The notes under the pieces: model-generated
Seen by the model: only the letters and a program-made list of their open reading frames with translations
The model's database searches: none
Told to the model about the DNA's origin: nothing
Translations under genes and position numbers: made by a program
Part shown: piece by piece, positions 8,235 to 17,380 of the stretch
Numbering within the stretch: position 1 is the stretch's first letter
Layout: every line of letters begins with the position of its first letter
Origin: Enteractinococcus helveticum
Lineage (GTDB): Bacteria > Actinomycetota > Actinomycetes > Actinomycetales > Micrococcaceae
DNA: 64,000 nucleotides
Assembly: GCF_001657475.1 (NCBI RefSeq)
Contig: NZ_LXEY01000018.1
Span: forward strand, 62,001-126,000
Direction: 5' to 3'

Positions 8235-9575
8235 ATGGATCGTCAGCAAGAATATGTTCTCCGCACCCTTGAGGACCGTGATGTGCGATTTATTCGTCTA
8301 TGGTTCACCGATGTGGTTGGTGCACTGAAATCTGTGGCGCTAGCCCCCGCAGAAGTCGAATACGCGTTCACCGAGGGACTGGGCTTTGATGGGTCCTCCG
8401 TTGAGGGATTTACCAGAATCTTCGAATCCGACATGCTATTACAGCCCGATCCTACGACCTTCCAGATCCTGCCGTGGCGCGGGGACGAAGAGCAAACCTC
8501 ACGTATGTTCTGTGACGTCAGAATGCCTGACGGCGAACCCTCGATGGCCGATCCTCGCAATGTGTTACGCCGCACCCTGAACACGGCGGCGGACATGGGA
8601 TTTAGCTGTTATTTGCACCCAGAAATTGAGTTCTACTTATTCAAAGCGGACCAATGGGATGATCAAGGTGCGCCCGTACCAGTGGACCAGGCTGGGTATT
8701 TTGACCATGTGCCGGGCGGCGTTGCCCAGGATTTCCGGCGTGAAGCAGTCTCCATGCTGGAAGCCGTCGGCATTTCAGTGGAATTTTCCCATCACGAAGC
8801 CGGATCAGGACAAAACGAGATTGACCTACGCGCTGCAGATGCCCTGTCGACGGCAGACAACATTATGACCGCGCGCACCGTCATCAAAGAAGTAGCCACC
8901 CTGCGCGGTCTCCACGCCAGTTTCATGCCCAAACCGTTAGGTTCACAACCCGGCTCAGCGCTCCACACGCACTTTTCGTTATTTGAGTCCGACGCCAACG
9001 CGTTTCACGAGCCCGGCGCCGAGTACCAGCTGTCCACAACTGCGCGTCGGTTTATCGCAGGGGTCTTACGGTATTCTCCGGAAATTACGGCGGTGACCCA
9101 CCAGTTTGTGAATTCGTATAAACGCTTATGGGGTGGCAAAGAAGCACCATCATATGTCTCCTGGGGACATAATAACCGTTCGGCCCTGGTGCGCATCCCA
9201 CTGCACAAACCGAATAAGGCCGGCTCGGCCCGGATCGAATATCGAGGCATTGATGCCGCCTCCAACCCGTATCTGTCCTATGCGCTGATCATCGCGGCGG
9301 GCCTGAAAGGTATCGAGGAAGAGTACGAACTCCCAGAGGCCGCAGACGAAGACATCGGAGGCTTGACCACGCGTGAACGCATGCTCATGGGACATGGTTC
9401 GCTGCCAACAACTTTGCATGACGCACTCGGGATGCTCGAGGAATCTGAATTCGTCGCCGATGTGCTGGGTGAAACGGTGTTCCAATCCTTCTTGCGTGCC
9501 AAACGCGCCGAATGGGATGAATATCGAGTCAATGTATCGCCCTTTGAGATTCGGCGGTATCTGGACGCCATATGA
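8235..9575 (+). CDS. glnA2: Glutamine synthetase, GlnA2 type
   Basis: It condenses glutamate and ammonia using ATP. The 446 residues match the length of mycobacterial GlnA2. Signatures include GLGFDGSSVEGF near the N terminus, the catalytic region HHEAGSGQNEI and the ATP loop KPLGSQPGSALH. The region equivalent to the adenylylation loop reads EYELPEAADE and does not fit the classical NLYDLPPEE site as well as GlnA1 does. It overlaps glnE by 4 nt (ATGA at 9572), so the two are translationally coupled. Confidence 0.93.
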   Translation: MDRQQEYVLRTLEDRDVRFIRLWFTDVVGALKSVALAPAEVEYAFTEGLGFDGSSVEGFTRIFESDMLLQPDPTTFQILPWRGDEEQTSRMFCDVRMPDGEPSMADPRNVLRRTLNTAADMGFSCYLHPEIEFYLFKADQWDDQGAPVPVDQAGYFDHVPGGVAQDFRREAVSMLEAVGISVEFSHHEAGSGQNEIDLRAADALSTADNIMTARTVIKEVATLRGLHASFMPKPLGSQPGSALHTHFSLFESDANAFHEPGAEYQLSTTARRFIAGVLRYSPEITAVTHQFVNSYKRLWGGKEAPSYVSWGHNNRSALVRIPLHKPNKAGSARIEYRGIDAASNPYLSYALIIAAGLKGIEEEYELPEAADEDIGGLTTRERMLMGHGSLPTTLHDALGMLEESEFVADVLGETVFQSFLRAKRAEWDEYRVNVSPFEIRRYLDAI

Positions 9576-12500
9576 GTCAGCCTCTGAGCCAACGAACATT
9601 ATTATCTGCTGGACTGCAAGATACTACCCGTGCTGAATCCCTGTTGCAGTCCAAAGAACTTGCAGGCCTTGACCTCGAGGACTTGCTGAGACAGCTGGCA
9701 GTGGCCCCCGATTCGGATACCGCGCTGTTGTTGCTGATTCGTCTGATCGAACGCGACCCCACGGTGGCCCAATTGGTGACCGACGACGCCGCTCGCCCCT
9801 TGCTCCGTCTGCTGGGGGCCTCTGAGGCGCTCGGCGAGTATCTGATTCGGCGCCCCGAACACCTCGATATCTTCCGCAACCCGCAGGTGGAGTCGACCCC
9901 GGCCAGCGGGGGACTAGTCGATGCTCACGGCCACCGGGTTGACGGGGCAGAGATGCTGCGAGCGCGACTGCTGGAATCGGTTGGCGCAGACCCACACGAT
10001 CCGACTCCAATCGCCACGATCACTGGCAAGGACGCCTCGGTGGCTCTGCGCATTGCATACCGCCGTCAGCTGGTAGCCATCGCCGTTGAGGATTTGATTG
10101 CCGAAGACCCGGTGGAAATGCAACCGGTGGTGTCTGTGTGGTTATCGGATTTGGCAACGGCGGCGCTGGAAGCGGCCCTGGCGGTATCGCGTGCCGAGAC
10201 GCTTACCCGGCACAACGATGCCAACGACGTGGAATTGACGGTCATTGCGATGGGCAAATGCGGTGCCCGGGAACTGAATTACTTTTCCGATGTTGATGTC
10301 ATCTTCGCTCACGATGTGCTCGAAGGCTCCCAGTTGACCCGTCAGGACGCCACAGACATTGCCGTGGAGCTTGCAGCAGGCATATCAACGGTGGTCAATC
10401 AGCCGGCCCGGGAGCCAGCCCTGTGGGAGGTTGATACGAATCTGCGTCCTGAAGGCCAAGACGGTGCGTTATCCCGCACGATTTCCTCCCACCTAGAGTA
10501 TTACCAACGCTGGGCGCACACCTGGGAGTTCCAGGCACTACTGAAAGCCCGACCTGTCGCCGGAAGCCTTGAGCTCGGTCAGCGCTACCTGGACACGTTG
10601 CACCCACTGATATGGCAGGCTTCCACGCGTGAGGGGTTTGTACGTCAGGTCCAGCGGATGCGTCACCGGGTGATCGACCATATCAGCCATGATCAACGCC
10701 AACGTGAGATCAAACTGGGTCCAGGGGGACTGCGCGACGTCGAATTCCCGGCTCAACTGTTACAACTGGTGCACGGCAAGACCGATCCGGAGCTGCGCGT
10801 TCGTGCCACCGAAGACGCGCTAGAGGCCCTGCAAGCTGGGAGTTACATTGGACCCAGTGACGCACAAGTGATGACCAATAACTATCGGTTCCTGCGGCTG
10901 ATTGAGCATCGGGTGCAACTGGTCCAACTGCGGCGCACCCATATGATGCCCGATACCGAACCCGAGTTACGGATGCTGACTCGGTCGGTGCGCCCGATGG
11001 GCGGGAAGTGGCCCAAGGACCACGAGCAGTTAGTCAAAGCCTGGCAGGCCACGGTGCGATCGAACCGAACCCTCTTTGAACAAATTTTTTACCGTCCACT
11101 GCTACCGTCGACTGCAGCATTGTCACCGGATGATGCTCGGCTGACTCCCGAGGCCGCCACAGCGCGACTTGCAGCGCTAGGGTATCGGGATCCACAGGGC
11201 GCGGTCCGCCACATCGAATCGTTGACCTCAGGTGTGTCGCGCCAAGCCAAACTTCAGCGCCAGATTCTGCCGGCCATGTTGGGTTGGCTAGCTTCTGGGC
11301 CTGATCCCGATGGGGGACTGTTAGGATTTCGCAAACTCAGTGAGTCGGTGGGCGGATCACACTGGTATTTACACATGCTGCGAGATTCCTCAGCAGCCGG
11401 CGAGCGCTTAGCCCATGTGTTGTCCTCATCGCGATATATCGCTGACATGTTGGAACACACCCCGCAGGCTGCCGCCTGGATGGATCGGGATCAGGATCTG
11501 ATGCCGTTGAGCCTAGAAACCATTCAGACGGAAATGACCGCCCTGATACAGCGTCACCCCAATTTGCCCGACGCCGCACGTTACGTACGAGTGGTGCGCC
11601 GTCGGGAAATTCTGCGCATTAGTTTGGCCGATGCTTGCGATCTGGTCGAACAACAACAGGTCTCTGAAGCGCTCGCAGCAGCCGATCAGGCGGCAGTCGA
11701 GGCGCTATTACAGTTGGTCCAGGATCACGTCACCGAAAAATGGGGCGGTGCTGGCCCGCGTGCTGAAGTCGCCGTGATCGCAATGGGGCGGCAGGGCGGA
11801 TATGAGGCCGGATATGGCTCTGACTTAGATGTGATGTTTGTGCATCAACCAGCCCAAGATGTTGCCGTGGATGAGGCGAGCCGTTTCGCGGTGGACGTGG
11901 CCAAGGCGCTGATGAGCTTTATGAAGATGCCGATGCGGCCGCCGATCGTATTAGAGCCCGTGTTGGAAATCGATGCGGACCTACGGCCAGAAGGACGACG
12001 TGGTCCACTGGTGCGGTCCTTGGACTCCTACCGGGCCTATTACGAACAGTGGGCCGATACCTGGGAGATCCAGGCCCTGCTCAAAGCACGGGCGATCGCC
12101 GGACCGTTGCACCTGCAAGATGCCTTCACGCAGTGGGCGGATTCGGTGCGGTACACACACGGGCTCAATGACAGTCAGGCCCAAGAGATTCGGCGAATGA
12201 AAGCCCGTGTTGAGGCGGAGCGACTACCCCGTGGCGCGGATCCGGCGCGGCATCTGAAACTTGGTCGAGGTGGTCTCACGGATGTTGAATGGCTGACCCA
12301 AACCCTGCAGTTGCGACATGCCCCAGAGCATGCCCAATTGCGCACCACCAATACTCTTGAGGCGCTAGAAGCCGCACGGGCAGCGCAGCTGGTGACAACC
12401 CAGGATGCTGAGATTTTGATCCATGCGTGGAGTTTTGCCACCAGGATTCGCTCCGGCATTGTCATTTCGACGGGCAAGGTGTCAGATGTGTTGCCCACCA

Positions 12501-12652
12501 ACCGCGAACAGCTGGAAGCGCTGGCCCGCTGGACCGGGTATGACGCGGGCGAGGTGGGCGAATTTGAAGACGACTACCTGCGCATTACGCGTCATGCCCG
12601 AGCGGTGTTCGAGCGGATATTCTATGGGACACCCAGCCCGCGCACGGTCTGA
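9572..12652 (+). CDS. glnE: Bifunctional glutamine-synthetase adenylyltransferase/deadenylase
   Basis: GlnE adds and removes AMP on glutamine synthetase, probably GlnA1 encoded at 18986-20413. The 1026-residue protein has two nucleotidyltransferase domains: motif GARELNYFSDVDVIF near residue 229 (N-terminal, deadenylylating half in the E. coli enzyme) and GYEAGYGSDLDVMF near residue 742 (C-terminal, adenylylating half). The first motif keeps SDVD and the second SDLD. Each half also contains an LRPEG block. The 4-nt overlap with glnA2 is the standard actinobacterial arrangement. Confidence 0.95.
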   Translation: MSQPLSQRTLLSAGLQDTTRAESLLQSKELAGLDLEDLLRQLAVAPDSDTALLLLIRLIERDPTVAQLVTDDAARPLLRLLGASEALGEYLIRRPEHLDIFRNPQVESTPASGGLVDAHGHRVDGAEMLRARLLESVGADPHDPTPIATITGKDASVALRIAYRRQLVAIAVEDLIAEDPVEMQPVVSVWLSDLATAALEAALAVSRAETLTRHNDANDVELTVIAMGKCGARELNYFSDVDVIFAHDVLEGSQLTRQDATDIAVELAAGISTVVNQPAREPALWEVDTNLRPEGQDGALSRTISSHLEYYQRWAHTWEFQALLKARPVAGSLELGQRYLDTLHPLIWQASTREGFVRQVQRMRHRVIDHISHDQRQREIKLGPGGLRDVEFPAQLLQLVHGKTDPELRVRATEDALEALQAGSYIGPSDAQVMTNNYRFLRLIEHRVQLVQLRRTHMMPDTEPELRMLTRSVRPMGGKWPKDHEQLVKAWQATVRSNRTLFEQIFYRPLLPSTAALSPDDARLTPEAATARLAALGYRDPQGAVRHIESLTSGVSRQAKLQRQILPAMLGWLASGPDPDGGLLGFRKLSESVGGSHWYLHMLRDSSAAGERLAHVLSSSRYIADMLEHTPQAAAWMDRDQDLMPLSLETIQTEMTALIQRHPNLPDAARYVRVVRRREILRISLADACDLVEQQQVSEALAAADQAAVEALLQLVQDHVTEKWGGAGPRAEVAVIAMGRQGGYEAGYGSDLDVMFVHQPAQDVAVDEASRFAVDVAKALMSFMKMPMRPPIVLEPVLEIDADLRPEGRRGPLVRSLDSYRAYYEQWADTWEIQALLKARAIAGPLHLQDAFTQWADSVRYTHGLNDSQAQEIRRMKARVEAERLPRGADPARHLKLGRGGLTDVEWLTQTLQLRHAPEHAQLRTTNTLEALEAARAAQLVTTQDAEILIHAWSFATRIRSGIVISTGKVSDVLPTNREQLEALARWTGYDAGEVGEFEDDYLRITRHARAVFERIFYGTPSPRTV

Positions 12653-12657
12653 AGATC

Positions 12658-13647
12658 TTAGCGTTGGATGATGTGCTCAGACATCAGCTGCAGAGCCCGT
12701 CGGCGATCTTCTAAAGGACCGGCCATATTCGTCACGATGAGCTCATTGGCGTTGATCCGGGACGCGAAATCATCCAACCAGTCCCGCACCACATCCGGGG
12801 TGCCAACGGCCGTCATCTCCAGCATTTGCAGGACCTGTTGACCGGCAACGGAATGGACCAGCTGTTCGACGTCGTCGTCACTCAGCTGGCGGCCTCGGCC
12901 AAGCATGGTGCGAATGCGGGCTCGTTTGGCACGCTCCCACAGTTCTTCGGCCCGCTGTTGAGTGTCTGCGATGATCACATTGGCCGCAGCAATAAAGTAC
13001 GGTTCGGCCAGGTCCTTGGAGGCCGTGAACTCGCTGCGATACAGGGCTGCGGCGGACTCGAGCATTTGCGGGGCAAAGTGGGAAGCGAAGCTGTAGGTCA
13101 GACCGAGTTGAGCTGCCAGCTGCGCCCCGAAATGTGATGAACCCAGGATGACCAGTGGCACATTGGTACCGGTGCCGGGGTAGGCGTTGATACCCGGAAT
13201 ACGCGACTCGCCCTGGAGGTAGCTGTGCAGCTCTACTACGTCGGAGGGGAAGCGATCGGCTGATTGGTTGGTGCGTCTCAGGGCCATCAGGGTTTTTTGG
13301 TCGGTGCCCGGGGCGCGACCCAAACCTAGGTCAATGCGGTCGCCGTAGAGTTCGTGCAGGGTGCCGAATTGTTCGGCGATCACCAGGGGAGCATGGTTAG
13401 GCAACATGATGCCACCGGCTCCCAGGCGAATGTTGGTGGTATGTGCACCCATGTGGGCCAGGAGGACCGAGGTGGCCGATGAAGCGATGGTTTCCATATT
13501 GTGGTGTTCGGCAAACCACAGTCGACGAAACCCAAGTTCATCGGCCAAGACGGCCAGCTCCGTGGATTCTTTGAGCGATTCAGCAATCGATTGGCCGTGG
13601 CGAACGGTTGCTAGATCGAGAATGGACACGGGGTAGGGTGCAGTCAA
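12658..13647 (-). CDS. LLM-class flavin-dependent oxidoreductase
   Basis: The 329-residue protein belongs to the bacterial luciferase-like TIM-barrel superfamily (YhbW/MsnO8-like single-component group), which usually binds FMN. Characteristic blocks are FAEHHN, LGAGGIMLPNH and LGLGRAPGTD. The start is TTG 13647, supported by GGAGG immediately upstream. The substrate is not predictable. It lies 55 nt downstream of ribH on the same strand with no evident terminator, so it may share the FMN-riboswitch-controlled transcript, fitting its cofactor need. The 3' end is 5 nt from the convergent glnE stop. Confidence 0.85.
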   Translation of the reverse strand: MTAPYPVSILDLATVRHGQSIAESLKESTELAVLADELGFRRLWFAEHHNMETIASSATSVLLAHMGAHTTNIRLGAGGIMLPNHAPLVIAEQFGTLHELYGDRIDLGLGRAPGTDQKTLMALRRTNQSADRFPSDVVELHSYLQGESRIPGINAYPGTGTNVPLVILGSSHFGAQLAAQLGLTYSFASHFAPQMLESAAALYRSEFTASKDLAEPYFIAAANVIIADTQQRAEELWERAKRARIRTMLGRGRQLSDDDVEQLVHSVAGQQVLQMLEMTAVGTPDVVRDWLDDFASRINANELIVTNMAGPLEDRRRALQLMSEHIIQR

Positions 13648-13702
13648 GGTACCTCCAGAAACGTTTGATATCTAGAACGTACAGCACCAAGTGAGCCCGG
13701 AA

Positions 13703-14173
13703 TTATTCCGCCAACTTCTTGACGGTCACCGCCAACTGCAGGGCTGCTTCGGCGGCCTCTTGGCCTTTGGATTCGTTGGAATCATCCAGCCCCGCGCGAT
13801 CCAGGGCTTGTGCGTCGTCGTCGACGGTGAGAATGCCGAAGCCCACCGGTTTGCCTGCATCAAGTTGGACTCGGGTCAGACCGGAGGTCACCGCGTCGGA
13901 GACGAATTCAAAGTGCGGGGTTTCCCCACGGATGATGACCCCAAGGCACACGACGGCGTCATAACCGTTGGCCAGGGCGGCCTGGGCGGCCAGGGGGATC
14001 TCGAAGGATCCGGCAACGGTGATTATATCGTAGGTGGCACCGGAGGATTCCAGGGTGGATTTTGCCCCATCGATCAGTCCGTTCATCACGGTGGTGTGCC
14101 ATGATCCGGCGATGATGGCGACGTTGAGTCCGGTGGCGTCGACTGCAAGCTGGGGTGCGCCGTGTTTGGCCAT
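13703..14173 (-). CDS. ribH: 6,7-dimethyl-8-ribityllumazine synthase
   Basis: RibH condenses the ribulose-derived 3,4-dihydroxy-2-butanone 4-phosphate with the ribityl-aminouracil intermediate. At 156 residues it has the normal length. Family blocks are SWH near the N terminus, GSFEIP, the loop LGVIIRGETPHFEFV (with the catalytic His) and a C-terminal RA-containing helix. AAGGAG lies 9 nt before the ATG. It is the last rib gene, 14 nt after ribBA. Confidence 0.96.
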   Translation of the reverse strand: MAKHGAPQLAVDATGLNVAIIAGSWHTTVMNGLIDGAKSTLESSGATYDIITVAGSFEIPLAAQAALANGYDAVVCLGVIIRGETPHFEFVSDAVTSGLTRVQLDAGKPVGFGILTVDDDAQALDRAGLDDSNESKGQEAAEAALQLAVTVKKLAE

Positions 14174-14187
14174 GGTGAATGTGCTCC

Positions 14188-15432
14188 TTAAAGATTTTGG
14201 GTGGGAATGACGTGATCGAGTTTGGTGGCCTTGGTGGCCAGGTAGCCAAGATTTTCGGGGTGTTGGCCCACGACCAGCCCGATGCGTTCGGTGACGGTGA
14301 TGCCGTTGGCCTCCAGCTGGGTGACCTTATCCGGGTTGTTGGTCATGAGTTTGACGTTGTGGATGCCCAGGCTGTCTAGAATTTCTGCGGCGGCCGTGTA
14401 GCTGCGTGCATCGATGGGCAGCCCGAGGTGTTCGTTGGCTTCAATGGTGTCCAGGCCGGTGGATTGCAGCTGGTAGGCACGGATTTTGTTGCCCAAACCG
14501 ATGCCGCGGCCTTCTTGACCACGCAGGTAGATGACGATGCCGCCGTGGGTGCCGATGTGCTCCAGGGAAGCATCGAGCTGGGCGCCGCATTCACATTTCT
14601 GGGAGCCAAACGCTTCACCGGTCAGACACTCGGAGTGCACGCGCACCACCGTGGGTTCTGGCGTTGCCAGGGTTGTCTCGGGACCAATCAGCGCCAGGTG
14701 TTCGACGCCGGCCTTGCGGTCGCGATAAACCTTCATAGTCAGCGGTCCAAATTCGGTGGGGACCAGGGCCTCGGCGCGCTGGGAGACGTGGCGGTGGGTG
14801 ATTGTTGCCGGCGCGGTTTCGGGATGGTGATCGTTGAGGGAGGCGATGAGGGCTTCGATCGTAATGACCGGAATGTTCTGGTCAGCCCCCATTTCGATCA
14901 GGCCGGGCAGGCGCATCATATCGCCGTCATCGGCTACGATCTCTGCGATCACACCCACCGGGGCAAGTCCTGCTAGGTGCATGAGTTCCACGGCGGCCTC
15001 GGTGTGGCCCGGACGCTGCCGGACCCCACCGGATACGGCGCGCAGCGGCAGAATGTGGCCGGGGCGGTTCAAATCACCGGGGGCGGTGTGTTCACCGGCC
15101 AGCAGGTTCACGGTGTGGGCGCGGTCGGCCGCTGAGATACCGGTGGTCACGCCCTGAGCGGCGTCCACGGTCACGGTGTAGGCGGTTTGGCGCACGTCCT
15201 GGTTATTGGTTACCATCATCGGTAACTCCAGGCGGTCGGCAATCTCATCCGACATCGGCGCGCACAACAGCCCCGAGGAATGTTCGACCATAAAGGCGAT
15301 GGTCTCGGTGGTCGCCAGTTGGGCGGACAGGATCAGATCTCCTTCGTTTTCGCGGTCTTCGTCGTCGGCGACGATCACTGGTTGTCCGGCGGCGATGGCT
15401 GCGATAGCGGCGTCAATGGTGTCGAGTTTCAT
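14188..15432 (-). CDS. ribBA: Fused DHBP synthase / GTP cyclohydrolase II
   Basis: The N-terminal half (about residues 1-200) is 3,4-dihydroxy-2-butanone-4-phosphate synthase, with the acidic active-site loop DDEDRENEGDL and RPGHI. The C-terminal half is GTP cyclohydrolase II, with zinc ligands in CLTGEAFGSQKCECG and the block GIGLGNKIRAY. Together they feed both branches of riboflavin synthesis. Its ATG overlaps the ribE stop by 4 nt. Confidence 0.96.
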   Translation of the reverse strand: MKLDTIDAAIAAIAAGQPVIVADDEDRENEGDLILSAQLATTETIAFMVEHSSGLLCAPMSDEIADRLELPMMVTNNQDVRQTAYTVTVDAAQGVTTGISAADRAHTVNLLAGEHTAPGDLNRPGHILPLRAVSGGVRQRPGHTEAAVELMHLAGLAPVGVIAEIVADDGDMMRLPGLIEMGADQNIPVITIEALIASLNDHHPETAPATITHRHVSQRAEALVPTEFGPLTMKVYRDRKAGVEHLALIGPETTLATPEPTVVRVHSECLTGEAFGSQKCECGAQLDASLEHIGTHGGIVIYLRGQEGRGIGLGNKIRAYQLQSTGLDTIEANEHLGLPIDARSYTAAAEILDSLGIHNVKLMTNNPDKVTQLEANGITVTERIGLVVGQHPENLGYLATKATKLDHVIPTQNL

Positions 15433-16052
15433 TTTTCCTCATTGGTTTGGAACTGGATCATGCGGGCAAGGTGACGGGCCAGCAGGTCGGTTTCAAGGTT
15501 GACGACCGTGCCCACTTCAGCGATGCCCAGGGTGGTGGCTTCTAAGGTTTCAGGAATTAAGTAGATATCGAAAAAATGTTCAACCGCGCCTGGTTCCGAC
15601 ACCTTGGCCACGGTCAGCGAGATACCGTTGACGGTAATGGAACCTTGGTCGATCAAATACGGTGCCAGCTGCTCCGGCAGACTTATACGCATGCGCGTCC
15701 ACTTGTCGTCCGGTTCAATTTCGACGACGTTGCCGACGGCTTCGACGTGGCCCTGTACGATGTGGCCGCCAAACCGGTCGGTGACCGCCATGGCCGGTTC
15801 GACATTGACCTCATCGCCTGCGGATTTGGTGCCCAACGACGTCAGATTCAGAGTTTGGACCATGACATCGGCGGTGAAGGTCTCAGCGGTAAAATCGGTA
15901 ACCGTCAGGCACACCCCGTCAATGGCGATGGAATCGCCGCGCGAGACGTCAGTGAGCACTTTGGGCGCACGAATAGTCAAGGCCAGGGTATCTTCCGAGG
16001 TTTGGGTGATCTCGGTGATGATGCCGCGGGTCTGTATGATGCCGGTGAACAC
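15429..16052 (-). CDS. ribE: Riboflavin synthase, alpha chain
   Basis: The enzyme dismutates two lumazine molecules to riboflavin. The 207-residue protein has two tandem lumazine-binding barrels: MFTGIIQ with DSIAIDGVCLTV in the first and GHIVQGHVEAVG with GSITVNGISLTV in the second. Translation starts at GTG 16052, overlapping the ribD stop by one nucleotide (TAGTG), with GAAGGA upstream. Tight coupling on both sides supports a single operon. Confidence 0.95.
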   Translation of the reverse strand: MFTGIIQTRGIITEITQTSEDTLALTIRAPKVLTDVSRGDSIAIDGVCLTVTDFTAETFTADVMVQTLNLTSLGTKSAGDEVNVEPAMAVTDRFGGHIVQGHVEAVGNVVEIEPDDKWTRMRISLPEQLAPYLIDQGSITVNGISLTVAKVSEPGAVEHFFDIYLIPETLEATTLGIAEVGTVVNLETDLLARHLARMIQFQTNEEK

Positions 16053-17110
16053 TAGTGATCCTTCCGCAAGGTGGTAACAAGGTCGGTGTCCAGTCGGTGG
16101 ACCCCGTAAAAAGTGAAGTTCAAGCGCTCTTCGAGCGTGGAAATGCCGATGTCGCCGATCGCGTGATACGGCCCGCCCAGCACGGTTGGCGCGGTGTAGA
16201 TCAGGAGCTTATCGACCAGCCCGGCGGCCAGCACTGAGGTGAGAAATCGTGGACCGGCCTCTAAGAAAACGCGTGGTGGACAGCCCACCAGCTCGGTGAG
16301 CTGTGCAAAGTCTGCCGCCAAATCGGTGCCGGTATATTGCGGGGCGCGGTCTAGACCACGGTGGTGCAACGCCGGATGTGCATGGACTTTGGCGTCATCG
16401 TCCAGCGGGCCGGTTCCAAACACCACCGGCAGGGGTTGATCTTGTGCTGGCACCAGTAGATCACCGGCTGCATCGCGCGCAGTCAAACTTGGATTATCTG
16501 CTCCCACCGTGGCTGTGGTGGTAATAATGACGTCGGCCAGCGCGCGTTGGACGTGCACGTGCCGGCGTGCCGTGGCTGAGGTAATCCACTGGCTGGTGCC
16601 ATCGGCGGCAGCCAGTCGACCGTCTAGGGATTGGGCCCATTTGGCAATGACTTGATCTCGTGACTGGTTGGTAGTGGCGTGCCACGGTGCGATGAGATCT
16701 GCGGTGGCAGCCGATTCGATGCCCCCAATAACCTGACGTCCGTGGGCAAACAGTGTGGTTGCGCCACCGCTGGAGTGTGCACCGATATCGGGTTGACCAT
16801 ACACAATGGTGCCAATGCCCGAGGCCAGTAGGGCCTGGGCACAGGGTGGGGTTTTGCCGGTGTGATTGCAGGGTTCCAGGGTGACCACTGCGGTCAGTTC
16901 AGCCGGGTCCAGTGAGGGATCGAGTTCGGTAAGTGCGACGATCTCGGCGTGGTCGGTGCCAGCTCCATTATGGAAACCTTCGGCCACGACGGTTCCGCCA
17001 GCATCCACGATCACGCAACCCACCTGTGGGTTGGGGTCGTGTGCTGGGCCACGGTGAGCAAGCATAATCGCATGCTGCATTGCCGTAGCAAGCTGGGTGT
17101 GGGATAACAT
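16052..17110 (-). CDS. ribD: Bifunctional riboflavin biosynthesis deaminase/reductase RibD
   Basis: The N-terminal deaminase domain shows zinc ligands in DHAEIVAL and EPCNHTGKTPPC; the C-terminal reductase domain begins around AKWAQSLDGRLA and contains VGADNPSLTAR. The frame is open to 17182, but the longer start would lie inside the FMN riboswitch. ATG 17110, with AGGAG 11 nt upstream, gives a 352-residue protein that starts at the expected place. It is the first gene behind the riboswitch. Confidence 0.94.
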   Translation of the reverse strand: MLSHTQLATAMQHAIMLAHRGPAHDPNPQVGCVIVDAGGTVVAEGFHNGAGTDHAEIVALTELDPSLDPAELTAVVTLEPCNHTGKTPPCAQALLASGIGTIVYGQPDIGAHSSGGATTLFAHGRQVIGGIESAATADLIAPWHATTNQSRDQVIAKWAQSLDGRLAAADGTSQWITSATARRHVHVQRALADVIITTTATVGADNPSLTARDAAGDLLVPAQDQPLPVVFGTGPLDDDAKVHAHPALHHRGLDRAPQYTGTDLAADFAQLTELVGCPPRVFLEAGPRFLTSVLAAGLVDKLLIYTAPTVLGGPYHAIGDIGISTLEERLNFTFYGVHRLDTDLVTTLRKDH

Positions 17111-17138
17111 CCGGCGTGAATCTCCTATAGAAACAGGT

Positions 17139-17299
17139 GCGCCGGGAAATGCCGCCAATCTGTGGCGGCGCGTTCCTCTCATCCGGACTAAAGCATTTCG
17201 CTTATCACCGTCGGTACCAGAATTTCACTGGATCAGCCCCGCAGGCGCGGGGGTCGCGGACTTTCACCGCCGGTTCGGATTCTCACCGACCCCGGAACA
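17139..17299 (-). promoter_or_regulatory. FMN riboswitch (RFN element) and expression platform
   Basis: On the minus strand the aptamer runs from about 17298 to 17171. It shows the conserved blocks GGGGTCGGTGAGAATCC, ACCGGCGGTGAAAGTCCGCGA, ACCGACGGTGATA and AGTCCGGATGAGAGGA in the correct order. Downstream, GCCGCC/GGCGGC (17151-17156 with 17164-17169) competes with GCGCCG/CGGCGC (17139-17144 with 17166-17171), giving a plausible switch just before the ribD ribosome site. A TACAGT hexamer about 18 nt upstream of the aptamer may be the -10. Confidence 0.93.
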
Positions 17300-17380
17300 C
17301 AGGAACTACTGTACACAATGTGGATCACAATTGGCAGTGCTGGACTCTGATATTCGTCATCCAGAGAAATCTTCAGGACA

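Noticed and set aside
14428-14976. Plus-strand ORF of 182 codons opposite ribBA
   Set aside because: ribBA motifs and overlapping operon structure on the other strand are decisive; this frame is a GC-driven shadow.
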